A stretch of DNA of 64,000 nt from Chryseobacterium indoltheticum (GTDB lineage: Bacteria; Bacteroidota; Bacteroidia; Flavobacteriales; Weeksellaceae), in the NCBI RefSeq assembly GCF_003815915.1, contig NZ_CP033929.1, positions 434,001 to 498,000 on the forward strand. Direction: 5' to 3'. The position numbers and the translations under genes are program-made. Positions 17,156-25,681 of the stretch are shown here, one piece after another; within the stretch, counting starts at the first letter, position 1; each line of letters opens with the position of its first letter. The notes under the pieces were generated by a model that searched no databases, was not told the DNA's origin, and saw only the letters and a list, made by a program, of their open reading frames with translations.

Positions 17156-18094
17156 ATGGCCGATCAGTTAAGTTATCTATTTTCTACAAGAACGAGTAAA
17201 GATCTTGCAGAAAAAATTGCCCAGTATTATGGGAAAGAATTAGGAAAAATCAACTTTCAGGAGTTCAGCGACGGAGAATTTGAACCTGTTTTAGACGAAT
17301 CTGTAAGAGGAGGAAGAGTTTTCCTAATCGGATCTACGTTTCCGCCGGCAGACAATCTTTTAGAATTGCTTCTAATGATTGATGCAGCAAAAAGAGCTTC
17401 TGCAAAAAGTATTACCGTGGTGCTACCGTACTTCGGGCTTGCAAGACAAGACAGAAAAGACAAGCCAAGAGCGCCAATCGGTGCCAAATTGGTGGCGAAT
17501 CTTTTAACTGCTGCAGGTGCAACTAGAGTAATGACAATGGATTTGCATGCAGATCAGATTCAAGGATTCTTCGAAATTCCTGTAGATCATTTGTATGCGT
17601 CTACCATCTTTGTAGATTATATCAAAAATCTTAAGCTTGATAATCTTACGATTGCTTCTCCGGATATGGGAGGTGCAAAAAGAGCAAAAAACTATGCAGG
17701 TCACCTTGGTGCAGATGTAGTAATAGCTTATAAAGAAAGAAAAAAAGCAAACGTAGTAGAAGAAATGTTCCTTATCGGGGATGTAGAAGGTAAGAATGTT
17801 ATCCTTATTGATGACATGATCGATACAGCAGGAACACTTTGCAAAGCTGCAGATATCTTAATGGAAAAAGGAGCAAAATCTGTAAGAGCAATGGCTACTC
17901 ACGGAGTACTTTCAGGAAAGGCTTATGACAATATTGAGAACTCGCAATTGCTGGAAGTAATTGTAACTGACTCAATTCCTGTAAAAAATGGCTTGTCATC
18001 TAAAATAAAAGTACTATCTTGCGCCCCATTATTTGCTGATGTTATGAAGATGGTGCACGAGCACCAGTCGATTAGCAGTAAGTTTGTTATCTAG
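17156..18094 (+). CDS. prs: Ribose-phosphate pyrophosphokinase
   Basis: A 312-residue PRPP synthetase of usual length. It makes 5-phosphoribosyl diphosphate from ribose 5-phosphate and ATP for nucleotide, His and Trp synthesis. Motifs include the ATP loop region YFGLARQDRKDKPRAPIGAKL, the metal-binding MTMDLHADQIQGFF and the PRPP loop VILIDDMIDTAGTL. It is cotranscribed with rplY, which begins 55 bases downstream, an order shared with many bacteria where prs precedes the L25/Ctc gene. Confidence 0.96.
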   Translation: MADQLSYLFSTRTSKDLAEKIAQYYGKELGKINFQEFSDGEFEPVLDESVRGGRVFLIGSTFPPADNLLELLLMIDAAKRASAKSITVVLPYFGLARQDRKDKPRAPIGAKLVANLLTAAGATRVMTMDLHADQIQGFFEIPVDHLYASTIFVDYIKNLKLDNLTIASPDMGGAKRAKNYAGHLGADVVIAYKERKKANVVEEMFLIGDVEGKNVILIDDMIDTAGTLCKAADILMEKGAKSVRAMATHGVLSGKAYDNIENSQLLEVIVTDSIPVKNGLSSKIKVLSCAPLFADVMKMVHEHQSISSKFVI

Positions 18095-18149
18095 TTGATA
18101 ATTAGCTTTTTGCAATTTAAATCAAAACAAATTTTTAAATTTTTTATAA

Positions 18150-18791
18150 ATGAAATCAATTACAATTCAAGGTACAAAAAGAGAAAGCGTGGGCAAAAAG
18201 TCGACAAAAGCTTTACGTGATGCTGAATTAGTTCCTTGTGTTGTTTACGGAGGTGGTGAGCCATTGAATTTCTCTGCTACAGAGAAAGCATTCAAAGGTT
18301 TGGTATATACTCCTGAAGCACACACGGTATCTATTGAAGTTGACGGACAGGTAATTCCTGCAGTTCTTCAGGATATTCAGTTCCACCCAATTACAGACAG
18401 AATTATTCACGCAGACTTCTACAGATTATCTGACGATAAGCCAGTTGTTATGGAAGTTCCTGTAAGAATTACTGGTCGTTCTAAAGGTGTTGTAGCTGGT
18501 GGTGTTTTACGTCAGTCTTTCAGAAAATTGAAAGTAAAAGCTATTCCTGCAAACTTGCCAGATGAGATCGTAGTAGATATTACTTCTCTTAAAATTGGTA
18601 ACAAGCTTTATGTTGGTACTATCAAAACTGAAGGTTACTCTTTTGTACATCCTGACAATGCAGTTGTTGTAGCTGTTAAAATGTCTAGAAATGCAGCTAA
18701 AGGAGGTGCTATGGCAGATGATGACGATGAAGAAGAAGTTGCAACTGAAGGAGGAGAAGCTCCTGCAACTGAAGAAGCAGCAGCAGAATAA
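18150..18791 (+). CDS. rplY: 50S ribosomal protein L25 / Ctc
   Basis: A 213-residue L25 of the long Ctc type. The N-terminal domain binds 5S rRNA ([37 protein letters not shown]), the middle is the second beta domain ([18 protein letters not shown]), and the last 30 residues are an acidic, Glu/Ala-rich tail starting DDDDEEEV. The tail is common in Bacteroidota. It follows prs and is closed by a terminator. Confidence 0.95.
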   Translation: MKSITIQGTKRESVGKKSTKALRDAELVPCVVYGGGEPLNFSATEKAFKGLVYTPEAHTVSIEVDGQVIPAVLQDIQFHPITDRIIHADFYRLSDDKPVVMEVPVRITGRSKGVVAGGVLRQSFRKLKVKAIPANLPDEIVVDITSLKIGNKLYVGTIKTEGYSFVHPDNAVVVAVKMSRNAAKGGAMADDDDEEEVATEGGEAPATEEAAAE

Positions 18792-18815
18792 GAATTTTCT
18801 TACTCTAAATAAATT

Positions 18816-18839
18816 AACCTGTCATTTTTTTGGCAGGTT
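18816..18839 (+). terminator. Intrinsic terminator of prs-rplY
   Basis: AACCTGTCA pairs with TGGCAGGTT (one G-T pair) around six T, followed by a long T-run. Confidence 0.85.
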
Positions 18840-18901
18840 TTTTTTGTTTTAGATAAAAACGATCACTCTATTAATCTGGCAGACTTTTAGATAAAAAATC
18901 G

Positions 18902-18909
18902 TAAATTTG
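18902..18909 (+). promoter_or_regulatory. Putative -7 element for sufS
   Basis: TAAATTTG matches TAnnTTTG, 44 bases before the ATG. No clear -33. Confidence 0.4.
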
Positions 18910-18953
18910 ATGTGTTCTAAATAAAGAACTTTTTAATTTAAAAATTGTAATAA

Positions 18954-20174
18954 ATGTTTGACATTCAGGAAATCAGAAGTCAGTTTTCTATATTAAATCA
19001 GGAAGTGAACGGTAAGCCATTGGTTTATTTAGATAATGCAGCTACATCTCAGAAACCCAATTCAGTACTTGAAGTTTGGGATCAGTATTATAAAGAACTC
19101 AATGCTAATGTACACCGTGGAATCCATACATTGAGCCAATTGGCAACCGAAGAAATGGAGCTTTCAAGAAGAAAAATCCAGAAATTCATCAATGCCAAAA
19201 ATGATTTTGAAGTGATCTTCACAAAAGGTACAACCGAAGGAATAAATCTTATCGCTTATATTTTAACTCAAAAATTAAAGAAAGACGACGAGATTATTAT
19301 TTCATATCTCGAGCATCATTCGAATATCGTTCCGTGGCAATTGCTGTGTGAAAGAACAGGCGCAAAACTTCGCGTAATCCCAATCGATGAAAACGGAATT
19401 TTGCAACTTGATTATTTAGACGAATTTCTAAGTGAAAAGACAAAAGTAGTATCTGTTAATCAGGTTTCCAATGCTTTGGGAATTGTAAATCCGGTTGAAG
19501 AAATTATTGCTAAAACAAGAGCCAATTCAGATGCTTATATTGTCATAGACGGTGCCCAGTCGGCTCCTCATTTTACGATTGATGTTCAAAAGTTAGACTG
19601 CGATTTCTTTGTATTTTCAGGGCATAAAATGTATGCTCCGATGGGAACTGGAGTTCTATATGGAAAACAGGAAATTCTTGAAGATTTGCCGCCTTTCCAC
19701 GGCGGAGGTGAAATGATTGCAGTATGCTCGTTTGATGCAACAACGTATGCGGGTTTACCTTTTAAATATGAAGCCGGAACACCAAATGTAGGAGGAAATA
19801 TTGCTTTGGGAGCTGCCGTTGATTTCATTAAAAAAGTAGGTCAGGAAAATATTCAGAATCATGAAAATGCTTTGCTGGATTATGCACAAAGACAGCTTTT
19901 GGAAGTCGAAGGTTTAAAAGTATATGGTGAAAAAGCGCACAGAACGGGCGTAGTTTCTTTTAATCTTGAAGGGATTGGTATTTCCTCAGATGTTGGGATG
20001 ATTCTCGATAAAATGGGAGTTGCCGTAAGAACCGGCCATCATTGTACGCAACCGATTATGGATTTCTTTAATATCGCCGGAACGGTGAGAGCGAGCTTTG
20101 CCGTTTACAATACATTTCAGGAAATTGATTTATTGGTAGAAGGTGTGAAAAAAGCACAAAGGATGCTTTCTTAA
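18954..20174 (+). CDS. sufS: Cysteine desulfurase SufS
   Basis: A 406-residue group II cysteine desulfurase. It removes sulfur from cysteine and supplies it to Fe-S cluster assembly through SufE/SufBCD. Lys225 in FSGHKMYAPMGTG binds PLP; Cys364 in VRTGHHCTQP carries the persulfide; HHSN near 121 and NQVSNALG near 169 are also conserved. The other suf genes are not in the window, so here it is a single-gene transcript ended by its own hairpin. Confidence 0.94.
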   Translation: MFDIQEIRSQFSILNQEVNGKPLVYLDNAATSQKPNSVLEVWDQYYKELNANVHRGIHTLSQLATEEMELSRRKIQKFINAKNDFEVIFTKGTTEGINLIAYILTQKLKKDDEIIISYLEHHSNIVPWQLLCERTGAKLRVIPIDENGILQLDYLDEFLSEKTKVVSVNQVSNALGIVNPVEEIIAKTRANSDAYIVIDGAQSAPHFTIDVQKLDCDFFVFSGHKMYAPMGTGVLYGKQEILEDLPPFHGGGEMIAVCSFDATTYAGLPFKYEAGTPNVGGNIALGAAVDFIKKVGQENIQNHENALLDYAQRQLLEVEGLKVYGEKAHRTGVVSFNLEGIGISSDVGMILDKMGVAVRTGHHCTQPIMDFFNIAGTVRASFAVYNTFQEIDLLVEGVKKAQRMLS

Positions 20175-20182
20175 TAATTAAC

Positions 20183-20205
20183 AGACTGTTTCTTTGAGGC
20201 AGTCT
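20183..20205 (+). terminator. Intrinsic terminator of sufS
   Basis: AGACTGTTTC pairs with GAGGCAGTCT (two G-T pairs) around TTT, followed by TTATTTTTT. It overlaps the in-frame extension of the next gene, which argues for the downstream start at 20218. Confidence 0.75.
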
Positions 20206-20217
20206 TTATTTTTTACT

Positions 20218-21336
20218 ATGATGAAGTTTAAAATTTTTTATACTTGTACGTTGTTCCTGTTTCCGTTATTTTTTAGCGCAACTTCCATTCCTTTTGAATA
20301 TATTGATGGAAAAATAATCGTTAAAGTTGATATTAAGAATCAGAAACACAATTTCATCTTTGATACAGGCGCATTCACCATTTTGTCTGACGAGCTGAAG
20401 GGCCAACTCAGTGAAAAGAAAGAAAACATGATTTTTGAAGGAATCGATGCTAACAATTCGAGTTCAAAAAATGAAATGTTTTCAACCGATGCACTTAAAA
20501 TTGCAGATATAAAGTTTAATAAAGTAAACTTTTCATTTATGAATATTAATTGGATGGCTTCACGGGCGTGCATGAAAATCAGTGGAGTTTTTGGAGCCAA
20601 TATGATGAATAGTAAAGTTTGGCGAATTGATTTTAGAACTAAAACCATCACAATTTCAGATAAAATAACTGAAAATTCGGCACAGTCAATATCAATTCCT
20701 TTTACTGAAGAAAACTTCACTCATGTCCCTACAATTAATGTCAATATAAGAAAGCAAAATTTAGATATGGTTTTCGATACGGGATCTGGTTCAGGTTTTA
20801 CACTCGATTCAAAATCTTATCAATTAGTAAAAGACGGTAGTTTTCTGACTTTTGAAGGGCTTTTATCACAATCATTAAATAGTGTGAGTAAAGGTGAAAG
20901 ATGGCTTGATGTAATGGAAGCTGAGGTTAATAATAACATTTTAGGTAATCAAATTGTTGATACAAGTTCAGATTCCCGAAATTTGGTCGGAACAAGATTT
21001 ATGGAAAATTACCTCATCGATTTAGACTTCATCAACAAAAAAATCGTTCTCAATACAACAGATAAAACTTCCGAATATAATAGCTTCGGAATTGCTTTTG
21101 CTCCTGTTGACGGCACATTGGTTATTGTAAATAAGCTTAAAATTCCTGAATTATCAGGATTAAATGTAGCAGACAAAATTATTAAAGTAAATAATATTGA
21201 TGTCTCAAAAATCGATGAAGAAACTTTCTGTAAAATCAAAAAAATTATGGACAACAGTAAGATTATGATTATCGAAAATGAATCCAAAAAAGAGTTTAAA
21301 CTCGAAAAGAAAGATATTTTACAGTATCTAAACTAA
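20218..21336 (+). CDS. Secreted retropepsin-like aspartyl protease with PDZ domain
   Basis: A 372-residue protein from the ATG at 20218 (MMKFKIFYTCTLFLF); the earlier in-frame start at 20194 lies inside the sufS terminator. A signal peptide is followed by two aspartyl-protease half domains, each with a DTG motif: FIFDTGAFTILS near residue 50 and MVFDTGSGSGFTLDS near 185. A PDZ-like domain covers the last 85 residues (LSGLNVADKIIKVNNIDVSKID). Similar Bacteroidota proteins are annotated as aspartyl protease family; their substrates are unknown. It stands alone between terminators. Confidence 0.8.
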   Translation: MMKFKIFYTCTLFLFPLFFSATSIPFEYIDGKIIVKVDIKNQKHNFIFDTGAFTILSDELKGQLSEKKENMIFEGIDANNSSSKNEMFSTDALKIADIKFNKVNFSFMNINWMASRACMKISGVFGANMMNSKVWRIDFRTKTITISDKITENSAQSISIPFTEENFTHVPTINVNIRKQNLDMVFDTGSGSGFTLDSKSYQLVKDGSFLTFEGLLSQSLNSVSKGERWLDVMEAEVNNNILGNQIVDTSSDSRNLVGTRFMENYLIDLDFINKKIVLNTTDKTSEYNSFGIAFAPVDGTLVIVNKLKIPELSGLNVADKIIKVNNIDVSKIDEETFCKIKKIMDNSKIMIIENESKKEFKLEKKDILQYLN

Positions 21337-21473
21337 CTAAACTATAAAGTTGCTTATTATAGATTTTGGCGATTGCTCAAATTTTCTTTTAATTACTTTT
21401 AATAAAATGCTTTGAGTTAATTTTGTAGTTAGAATGTATTGAAATACCAAGAGCTAATTTTTTTCTTCATAGA

Positions 21474-21509
21474 AAAATCCCTTTCAAAGTTATTTTTGAA
21501 AGGGATTTT
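21474..21509. terminator. Bidirectional intrinsic terminator
   Basis: A perfect 15-bp stem AAAATCCCTTTCAAA/TTTGAAAGGGATTTT with a 6-base loop lies between the aspartyl protease gene and hemE, which converge. Confidence 0.85.
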
Positions 21510-21533
21510 ATTTATAATAATATTACATAAAGT

Positions 21534-21609
21534 TTGTCATTCCGTAGGAATCTTGACAATGTATTTGCGTAATTTTTAAAGCTAAATTTAGATTCCTCCG
21601 AAATGACAA
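21534..21609. repeat. Imperfect inverted repeat, REP-like element
   Basis: Left arm TTGTCATTCCGTAGGAATCT (21534-21553) and right arm AGATTCCTCCGAAATGACAA (21590-21609) pair with 18 of 20 matches across a 36-base AT-rich centre. This looks like a mobile or REP-type palindrome; only one copy is in the window. Confidence 0.6.
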
Positions 21610-21628
21610 GCGTATTGAAAAATCTGTG

Positions 21629-22684
21629 TCAATCTGTAAAATCTGCGGGAGAGTAATTACTAGGCTTCCAATCTACAACAGCTCTGATAAACGCTTCCGC
21701 ATTTTCCAAAGGAATATTTGGTAAAATTCCGTGACCTAAATTGGCAATATATCGGTCTTTACCAAAACGATTGATCATTTCATTCACCATTTTCTTGATC
21801 GTTTCAGGTGTAGAATGTAATCTTGCAGGGTCAAAATTTCCCTGAAGAGTCATTGTATGATTCGTTAAAGTTCTTGCAAATTCAGGCTTGATTGTCCAGT
21901 CAACTCCTAAAGCTGAAACCGGAGCCATTGTCATTTCTTCTAAAGCAAACCAACATCCTTTTCCGAAAACCACAACATGAGTTAATGGGCTTAAGGCTTC
22001 AACGATTTGGTTAATATACTTCCAAGAAAACTCTTGATAATCTTCCGGAGAAAGCATTCCGCCCCAAGAATCGAAAACCTGAACGGCAGAAACTCCTTTT
22101 TCAACTTTTCTTTTCAGATAAGCAATCGTAGTATCTGTAATTTTCTGAAGTAACAAATGCGCAGCTTCCGGTTGTTGGAAACAGAAAGATTTAGCAATAT
22201 CAAAAGCCTTACTTCCTTTTCCTTCCACGCAATAGCAAAGAATCGTCCACGGAGAACCTGCAAAACCAATCAATGGAATATCGTTGTCTAGTTTGATTAA
22301 AGTCAATTCAATCGCATCAAAAACATATCCTAAAGTGTCATTTACATCAGGAACGATCACGTTCTGCACATCTTCCATCGTTCTGATCGGATTATCCAAC
22401 CACGGACCTACATTTTCCTTCATTTTAAAATCAATCCCCATTGCCTGAGGAACAACTAAAATATCCGAAAACAAAATCGCTGCATCCAAAGGATATCTTC
22501 TGATGGGCTGAACTGTAATTTCAGAAGCTAATTCAGGAGTCTGGCATCTTGTGAAGAAATCGTACTTATCGCGAAGTGCGATAAATTCGGGTAAATATCG
22601 GCCTGCCTGTCTCATCATCCAAACTGGTGGTCTTTCTACAGTTTCGCCACGAAGTGCTTTTAAATATAGGTCGTTTTTAATCAT
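21629..22684 (-). CDS. hemE: Uroporphyrinogen decarboxylase
   Basis: A 351-residue HemE, which decarboxylates the four acetate side chains of uroporphyrinogen III to give coproporphyrinogen III. Signatures: [16 protein letters not shown] near residue 18 and [20 protein letters not shown] near 140, with [11 protein letters not shown] near 315. It follows hemD on the same strand after 39 bases. The last six codons and stop lie in a short repeat shared with two other intergenic sites. Confidence 0.95.
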   Translation of the reverse strand: MIKNDLYLKALRGETVERPPVWMMRQAGRYLPEFIALRDKYDFFTRCQTPELASEITVQPIRRYPLDAAILFSDILVVPQAMGIDFKMKENVGPWLDNPIRTMEDVQNVIVPDVNDTLGYVFDAIELTLIKLDNDIPLIGFAGSPWTILCYCVEGKGSKAFDIAKSFCFQQPEAAHLLLQKITDTTIAYLKRKVEKGVSAVQVFDSWGGMLSPEDYQEFSWKYINQIVEALSPLTHVVVFGKGCWFALEEMTMAPVSALGVDWTIKPEFARTLTNHTMTLQGNFDPARLHSTPETIKKMVNEMINRFGKDRYIANLGHGILPNIPLENAEAFIRAVVDWKPSNYSPADFTD

Positions 22685-22723
22685 AATATTATAGATAGTT
22701 GACGGCTTTTAGTTGATAGATTA

Positions 22724-23407
22724 TTAAATATCTTTTTCTAATCTATTTTTTATGACCGACAATAAGTTTAATAAAGTATTTTCTGTACTCGTAAAAATCT
22801 CAGATTTTGTATGCTTTCTTACTTCTTTAGAGGTCGTTTCTCCTATTGAAAAAAGGATGGTATTTTCTAAAGAATTATTTTTCGCAAAACTACGAACTCC
22901 GCTCGGGCTAAAAAAAACTATTGCATGATATTTTTCATGTATCACAGGATTAAGCGCTTCTGTCTCGTAAACAGTGACTTTTTTATATGAAATATTCTGT
23001 AGCGGAAGCTTTTTGTCTAAAACATCAAGCGCCAAATTTCCACAAAAATGAATGAATTTTTCGTGAGCGCAGTTTTCGATAATGAATTGGGATAATGTTT
23101 CGGCATTTTTTAAGACCTTAAATGTTCCGAATCCGTTTTTGCGAAGCTCTCTTTTGGTTTTTTCGCCTACACAATAGATCTTATTGTAGTTTTTTGCGGT
23201 AAAATCTTCATTAGGCAGAAACTTGTTTTCGAAAAAAGATTTTACCCCGTTGAAACTTGTGAAAATAAGCGATCGGTCTTTCAGGTCAAAATGCTCTACA
23301 AAAATCGGTTTTGTTTTTATTACCTCAACACAGTCGATCGAAATATTATTTCCCAGTTTTTCTGAAAGATATTTTGGATCGATGTTTTTGGTAAATAAAA
23401 TGTTCAT
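22724..23407 (-). CDS. hemD: Uroporphyrinogen-III synthase
   Basis: A 227-residue HemD-like protein that would cyclise and invert ring D of hydroxymethylbilane. The family is poorly conserved; supporting features are the N-terminal ILFTKNIDP, IFTSFNGVKSFFEN near 50, KIYCVGEKTKRELRKNGF near 75 and AIVFFSPSGVRSFAKNN near 165 followed by FSIGETTSKEVRK. Location next to hemE and near hemC supports the call. Its ATG overlaps the stop of the amidase gene (TAATG), so the two are probably translationally coupled. Confidence 0.85.
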   Translation of the reverse strand: MNILFTKNIDPKYLSEKLGNNISIDCVEVIKTKPIFVEHFDLKDRSLIFTSFNGVKSFFENKFLPNEDFTAKNYNKIYCVGEKTKRELRKNGFGTFKVLKNAETLSQFIIENCAHEKFIHFCGNLALDVLDKKLPLQNISYKKVTVYETEALNPVIHEKYHAIVFFSPSGVRSFAKNNSLENTILFSIGETTSKEVRKHTKSEIFTSTENTLLNLLSVIKNRLEKDI

Positions 23408-24066
23408 TAAGGTTTATCTTTTAAATGTAAATCGACGACTTGCTTTCGTACTTTGGTCATAAAGTCTTTTCCTGGATCTTCTTTTCCCGTGAAATATTTG
23501 GGGTCAGATTCTTTCCATAATTTAGAATTTCTGAAAATTCCGTATTCTGAATGGCCAATAAGATATTCTATTTTATATTTTTTGGTTAAATATCTTACCA
23601 GTTCTGCGTTGGCTTCAATTTGTTTTTCGGTAAGCGGTTGTTTCTTGCTTCCAATATTTTCAACTCCGATGGCGCAATAATTTAGACCAATCGTGTGTCT
23701 TGCAAATTGAGTTGGTTCCATTAATTGGTAAATAGTTCCGTCTCGGTCTATGATAAACTGCGAAGAAACATTGAGTGTACTTTGCTTTTTTAAAGTATTT
23801 CTTGCGCTTTCAAGATGGGTTTTGTTGAAATATTTGTAGTTGCTTTCTACCGTTCCGCCCGCTGTGTAATGCAAAACAATCATCTTCGGAACAATTGTCG
23901 GCGTTTTTTGACTTAAACCGTGATGTTCTTTTAAATATTCTAAGCTTAATTGAATTCTTTCCGCAGAATAACTGATCGGCTTATTGATGATCTTTAAACC
24001 TGAATTCTGTGCTGAACTCAAGTTTAAAATAAATAAAAACAGAGCGAAAACGACCTTCCTTATCAT
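23407..24066 (-). CDS. Secreted N-acetylmuramoyl-L-alanine amidase (amidase_2/PGRP type)
   Basis: A 219-residue protein with a signal peptide ending SSAQ. The amidase_2 fold is shown by MIVLHYTAGGTVES (zinc ligand His66), FARHTIGLNYCAIGVENIG (His124, Glu136) and YLIGHSEYG (a further His). These enzymes cleave the amide bond between MurNAc and the peptide stem. It sits between a DUF1287 gene (3-base gap) and hemD (1-base overlap), so it is embedded in the heme gene cluster. Confidence 0.87.
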   Translation of the reverse strand: MIRKVVFALFLFILNLSSAQNSGLKIINKPISYSAERIQLSLEYLKEHHGLSQKTPTIVPKMIVLHYTAGGTVESNYKYFNKTHLESARNTLKKQSTLNVSSQFIIDRDGTIYQLMEPTQFARHTIGLNYCAIGVENIGSKKQPLTEKQIEANAELVRYLTKKYKIEYLIGHSEYGIFRNSKLWKESDPKYFTGKEDPGKDFMTKVRKQVVDLHLKDKP

Positions 24067-24069
24067 AAA

Positions 24070-24651
24070 TTATTTTGAATATTGGTAATGTCCGGTAATA
24101 GTAAATTTAAACAGACAATCTTCAATGACCTGTCCGCCACCGATGTTATGTACAATTAAATATCTTTTTCCGTCTGCCGATTTTTTGTTGACAACAATTC
24201 CGATATGCGTTAAATTCCCCGGAAGAAGCCACGTTACAATATCTCCGGGAACGTACAATTCAGGCTTGTTTTCAATAGATTTAGATTTTCCAAATTTGGC
24301 AAAGAAAACTCTCAGATTTGGAACTCTTCGATGATCGATATTGGTGTCGGGTCTTTTTAAACCCCAGTTTTTAGGATATTTTGAAAAATTCTGTTTCATA
24401 TCTTCATGCACTTCCTTCTGAAGATCAATCCCCAGTTTTCTGTACGCTCTGATTACGACGTCAGTACAAACGCCTTTGTCCGCCGGAACATCTCCATTGG
24501 GATATTTTAGCGTAAAATAAGCAGGATCGTAGGTGACTTTATCTTTCGTTAAGCTTAAAGCTGCATCAGACAATTTTTGTGCAAACTGATTTTGAGCTTT
24601 TCCAAAAAAGACAAAAAGGAATAAGATGAATATTGAAAAGAATTTTTTCAT
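24070..24651 (-). CDS. Secreted DUF1287-family protein
   Basis: From the ATG at 24649-24651 (MKKFFSIFILFLF) the product is 193 residues with a signal peptide ending GKAQ; the longer form from 24678 would bury the signal sequence. The body matches DUF1287: KGVCTDVVIRAYRKLGIDL, RRVPNLRVFF, PGDIVTWLLPG, LTHIGIVVNKKS and YLIVHNIGGG. The Cys-His-His pattern recalls NlpC/P60 papain-like hydrolases, so a cell-wall role beside the amidase gene is plausible but unproven. Confidence 0.82.
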   Translation of the reverse strand: MKKFFSIFILFLFVFFGKAQNQFAQKLSDAALSLTKDKVTYDPAYFTLKYPNGDVPADKGVCTDVVIRAYRKLGIDLQKEVHEDMKQNFSKYPKNWGLKRPDTNIDHRRVPNLRVFFAKFGKSKSIENKPELYVPGDIVTWLLPGNLTHIGIVVNKKSADGKRYLIVHNIGGGQVIEDCLFKFTITGHYQYSK

Positions 24652-24772
24652 TGACTTAAAATTTGGAATTGAAAACAAGTCCTGTAAAGTTCAAAAATTA
24701 ATTTTAAACATGAAGATTCTTTAAGCATAAAGAAATGTTAAGATTCAGAAAATCTTAATTTTGCCTAAAACC

Positions 24773-25681
24773 TTAAAGCTGACTTTTAATTTCAGTCATC
24801 AATTCTTTACCTCCGTTTTCTAAAACAATATTGGCAAATTTTTCACCAAAATTTTCTTCTTCATTATATTCAAAACTTTCGTCGGTTGCGATATAATTTT
24901 TGCCGTCTAGCGAGCAAAGAGCAGCTTTGAATCTGATCTGGTTTTCAATTTTTTCGGCAAAAGCTCCAATGGGTGCAGTACAACCGCCTTCAAGAGTGCT
25001 CAGGAAATTTCTTTCAATTTCTACACAAATTTGAGTCTGTTTGTGACTGATCTGCTTCAAAATGTCGTTGATTTCTTTTTTATCCGAATGTCCGGCTACA
25101 GCAACTACACCTTGCGAAGGCGCAGGAATCATGAATGGTAGAAATTCGTAATCGATATCCATTTTCATTCTTTTAATTCCGGCCAAAGATAAAATGGTCG
25201 CATCAAAGTCTTGCTCTTCCAGCTTCTGAAGTCTGGTCTGAATATTTCCTCTGATATCAAAAAACTCTGTTTCAGGATAATTTTTAGACCAAAAAGCTCT
25301 TCTTCTCAAGCTGCTTGTCGCTAATTTGAGCTCGTGAAATTCTTTGTCCATTGCCGATTTTCTTTTAATCAAAACATCTTGTGGATGGTCTCTTTCAAGA
25401 TAAGCGACGATTTCTATATTTTCGGGTAATTTTGTGGGTACATCTTTTAGGGAATGCACGGCAATATCAATTTCGTCATTCAGCAATGCGATGTCTAAAT
25501 CTCTTGTAAAAACCCCTGTAATTCCTAAAGAATAAAGAGGTTGATTAAGGTTTTTGTCTCCTGAAGAAACAATCGGGACAATCTCGGTAAGGTAATTAAG
25601 GTTTTGCAAATGTCTTGCAACTTCTCTAGCCTGCCAAAGTGCAAGTGCAGAATTTCTGGTTCCTATTCTAATGCTTTTCAT
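24773..25681 (-). CDS. hemC: Hydroxymethylbilane synthase (porphobilinogen deaminase)
   Basis: A 302-residue HemC that joins four porphobilinogens to hydroxymethylbilane. RIGTRNSALALWQA opens the protein, DIAVHSLKDVPT and SSLRRRA bind the substrate and cofactor, and Cys234 in LEGGCTAPIGAFA holds the dipyrromethane cofactor. The start overlaps the end of hemA by 14 bases. A 121-base gap separates it from the DUF1287 gene. Confidence 0.96.
   Translation of the reverse strand: MKSIRIGTRNSALALWQAREVARHLQNLNYLTEIVPIVSSGDKNLNQPLYSLGITGVFTRDLDIALLNDEIDIAVHSLKDVPTKLPENIEIVAYLERDHPQDVLIKRKSAMDKEFHELKLATSSLRRRAFWSKNYPETEFFDIRGNIQTRLQKLEEQDFDATILSLAGIKRMKMDIDYEFLPFMIPAPSQGVVAVAGHSDKKEINDILKQISHKQTQICVEIERNFLSTLEGGCTAPIGAFAEKIENQIRFKAALCSLDGKNYIATDESFEYNEEENFGEKFANIVLENGGKELMTEIKSQL

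Larger units (their letters stand above)
21337..21628. other. Intergenic region between the aspartyl protease gene and hemE
   Basis: This 292-base gap holds the bidirectional terminator and the 21534-21609 inverted repeat; nothing else is recognisable. Confidence 0.6.

Noticed and set aside
20340..20720. Minus-strand open frame of 126 codons within the aspartyl protease gene
   Set aside because: Shadow of the protease coding sequence; no independent support.
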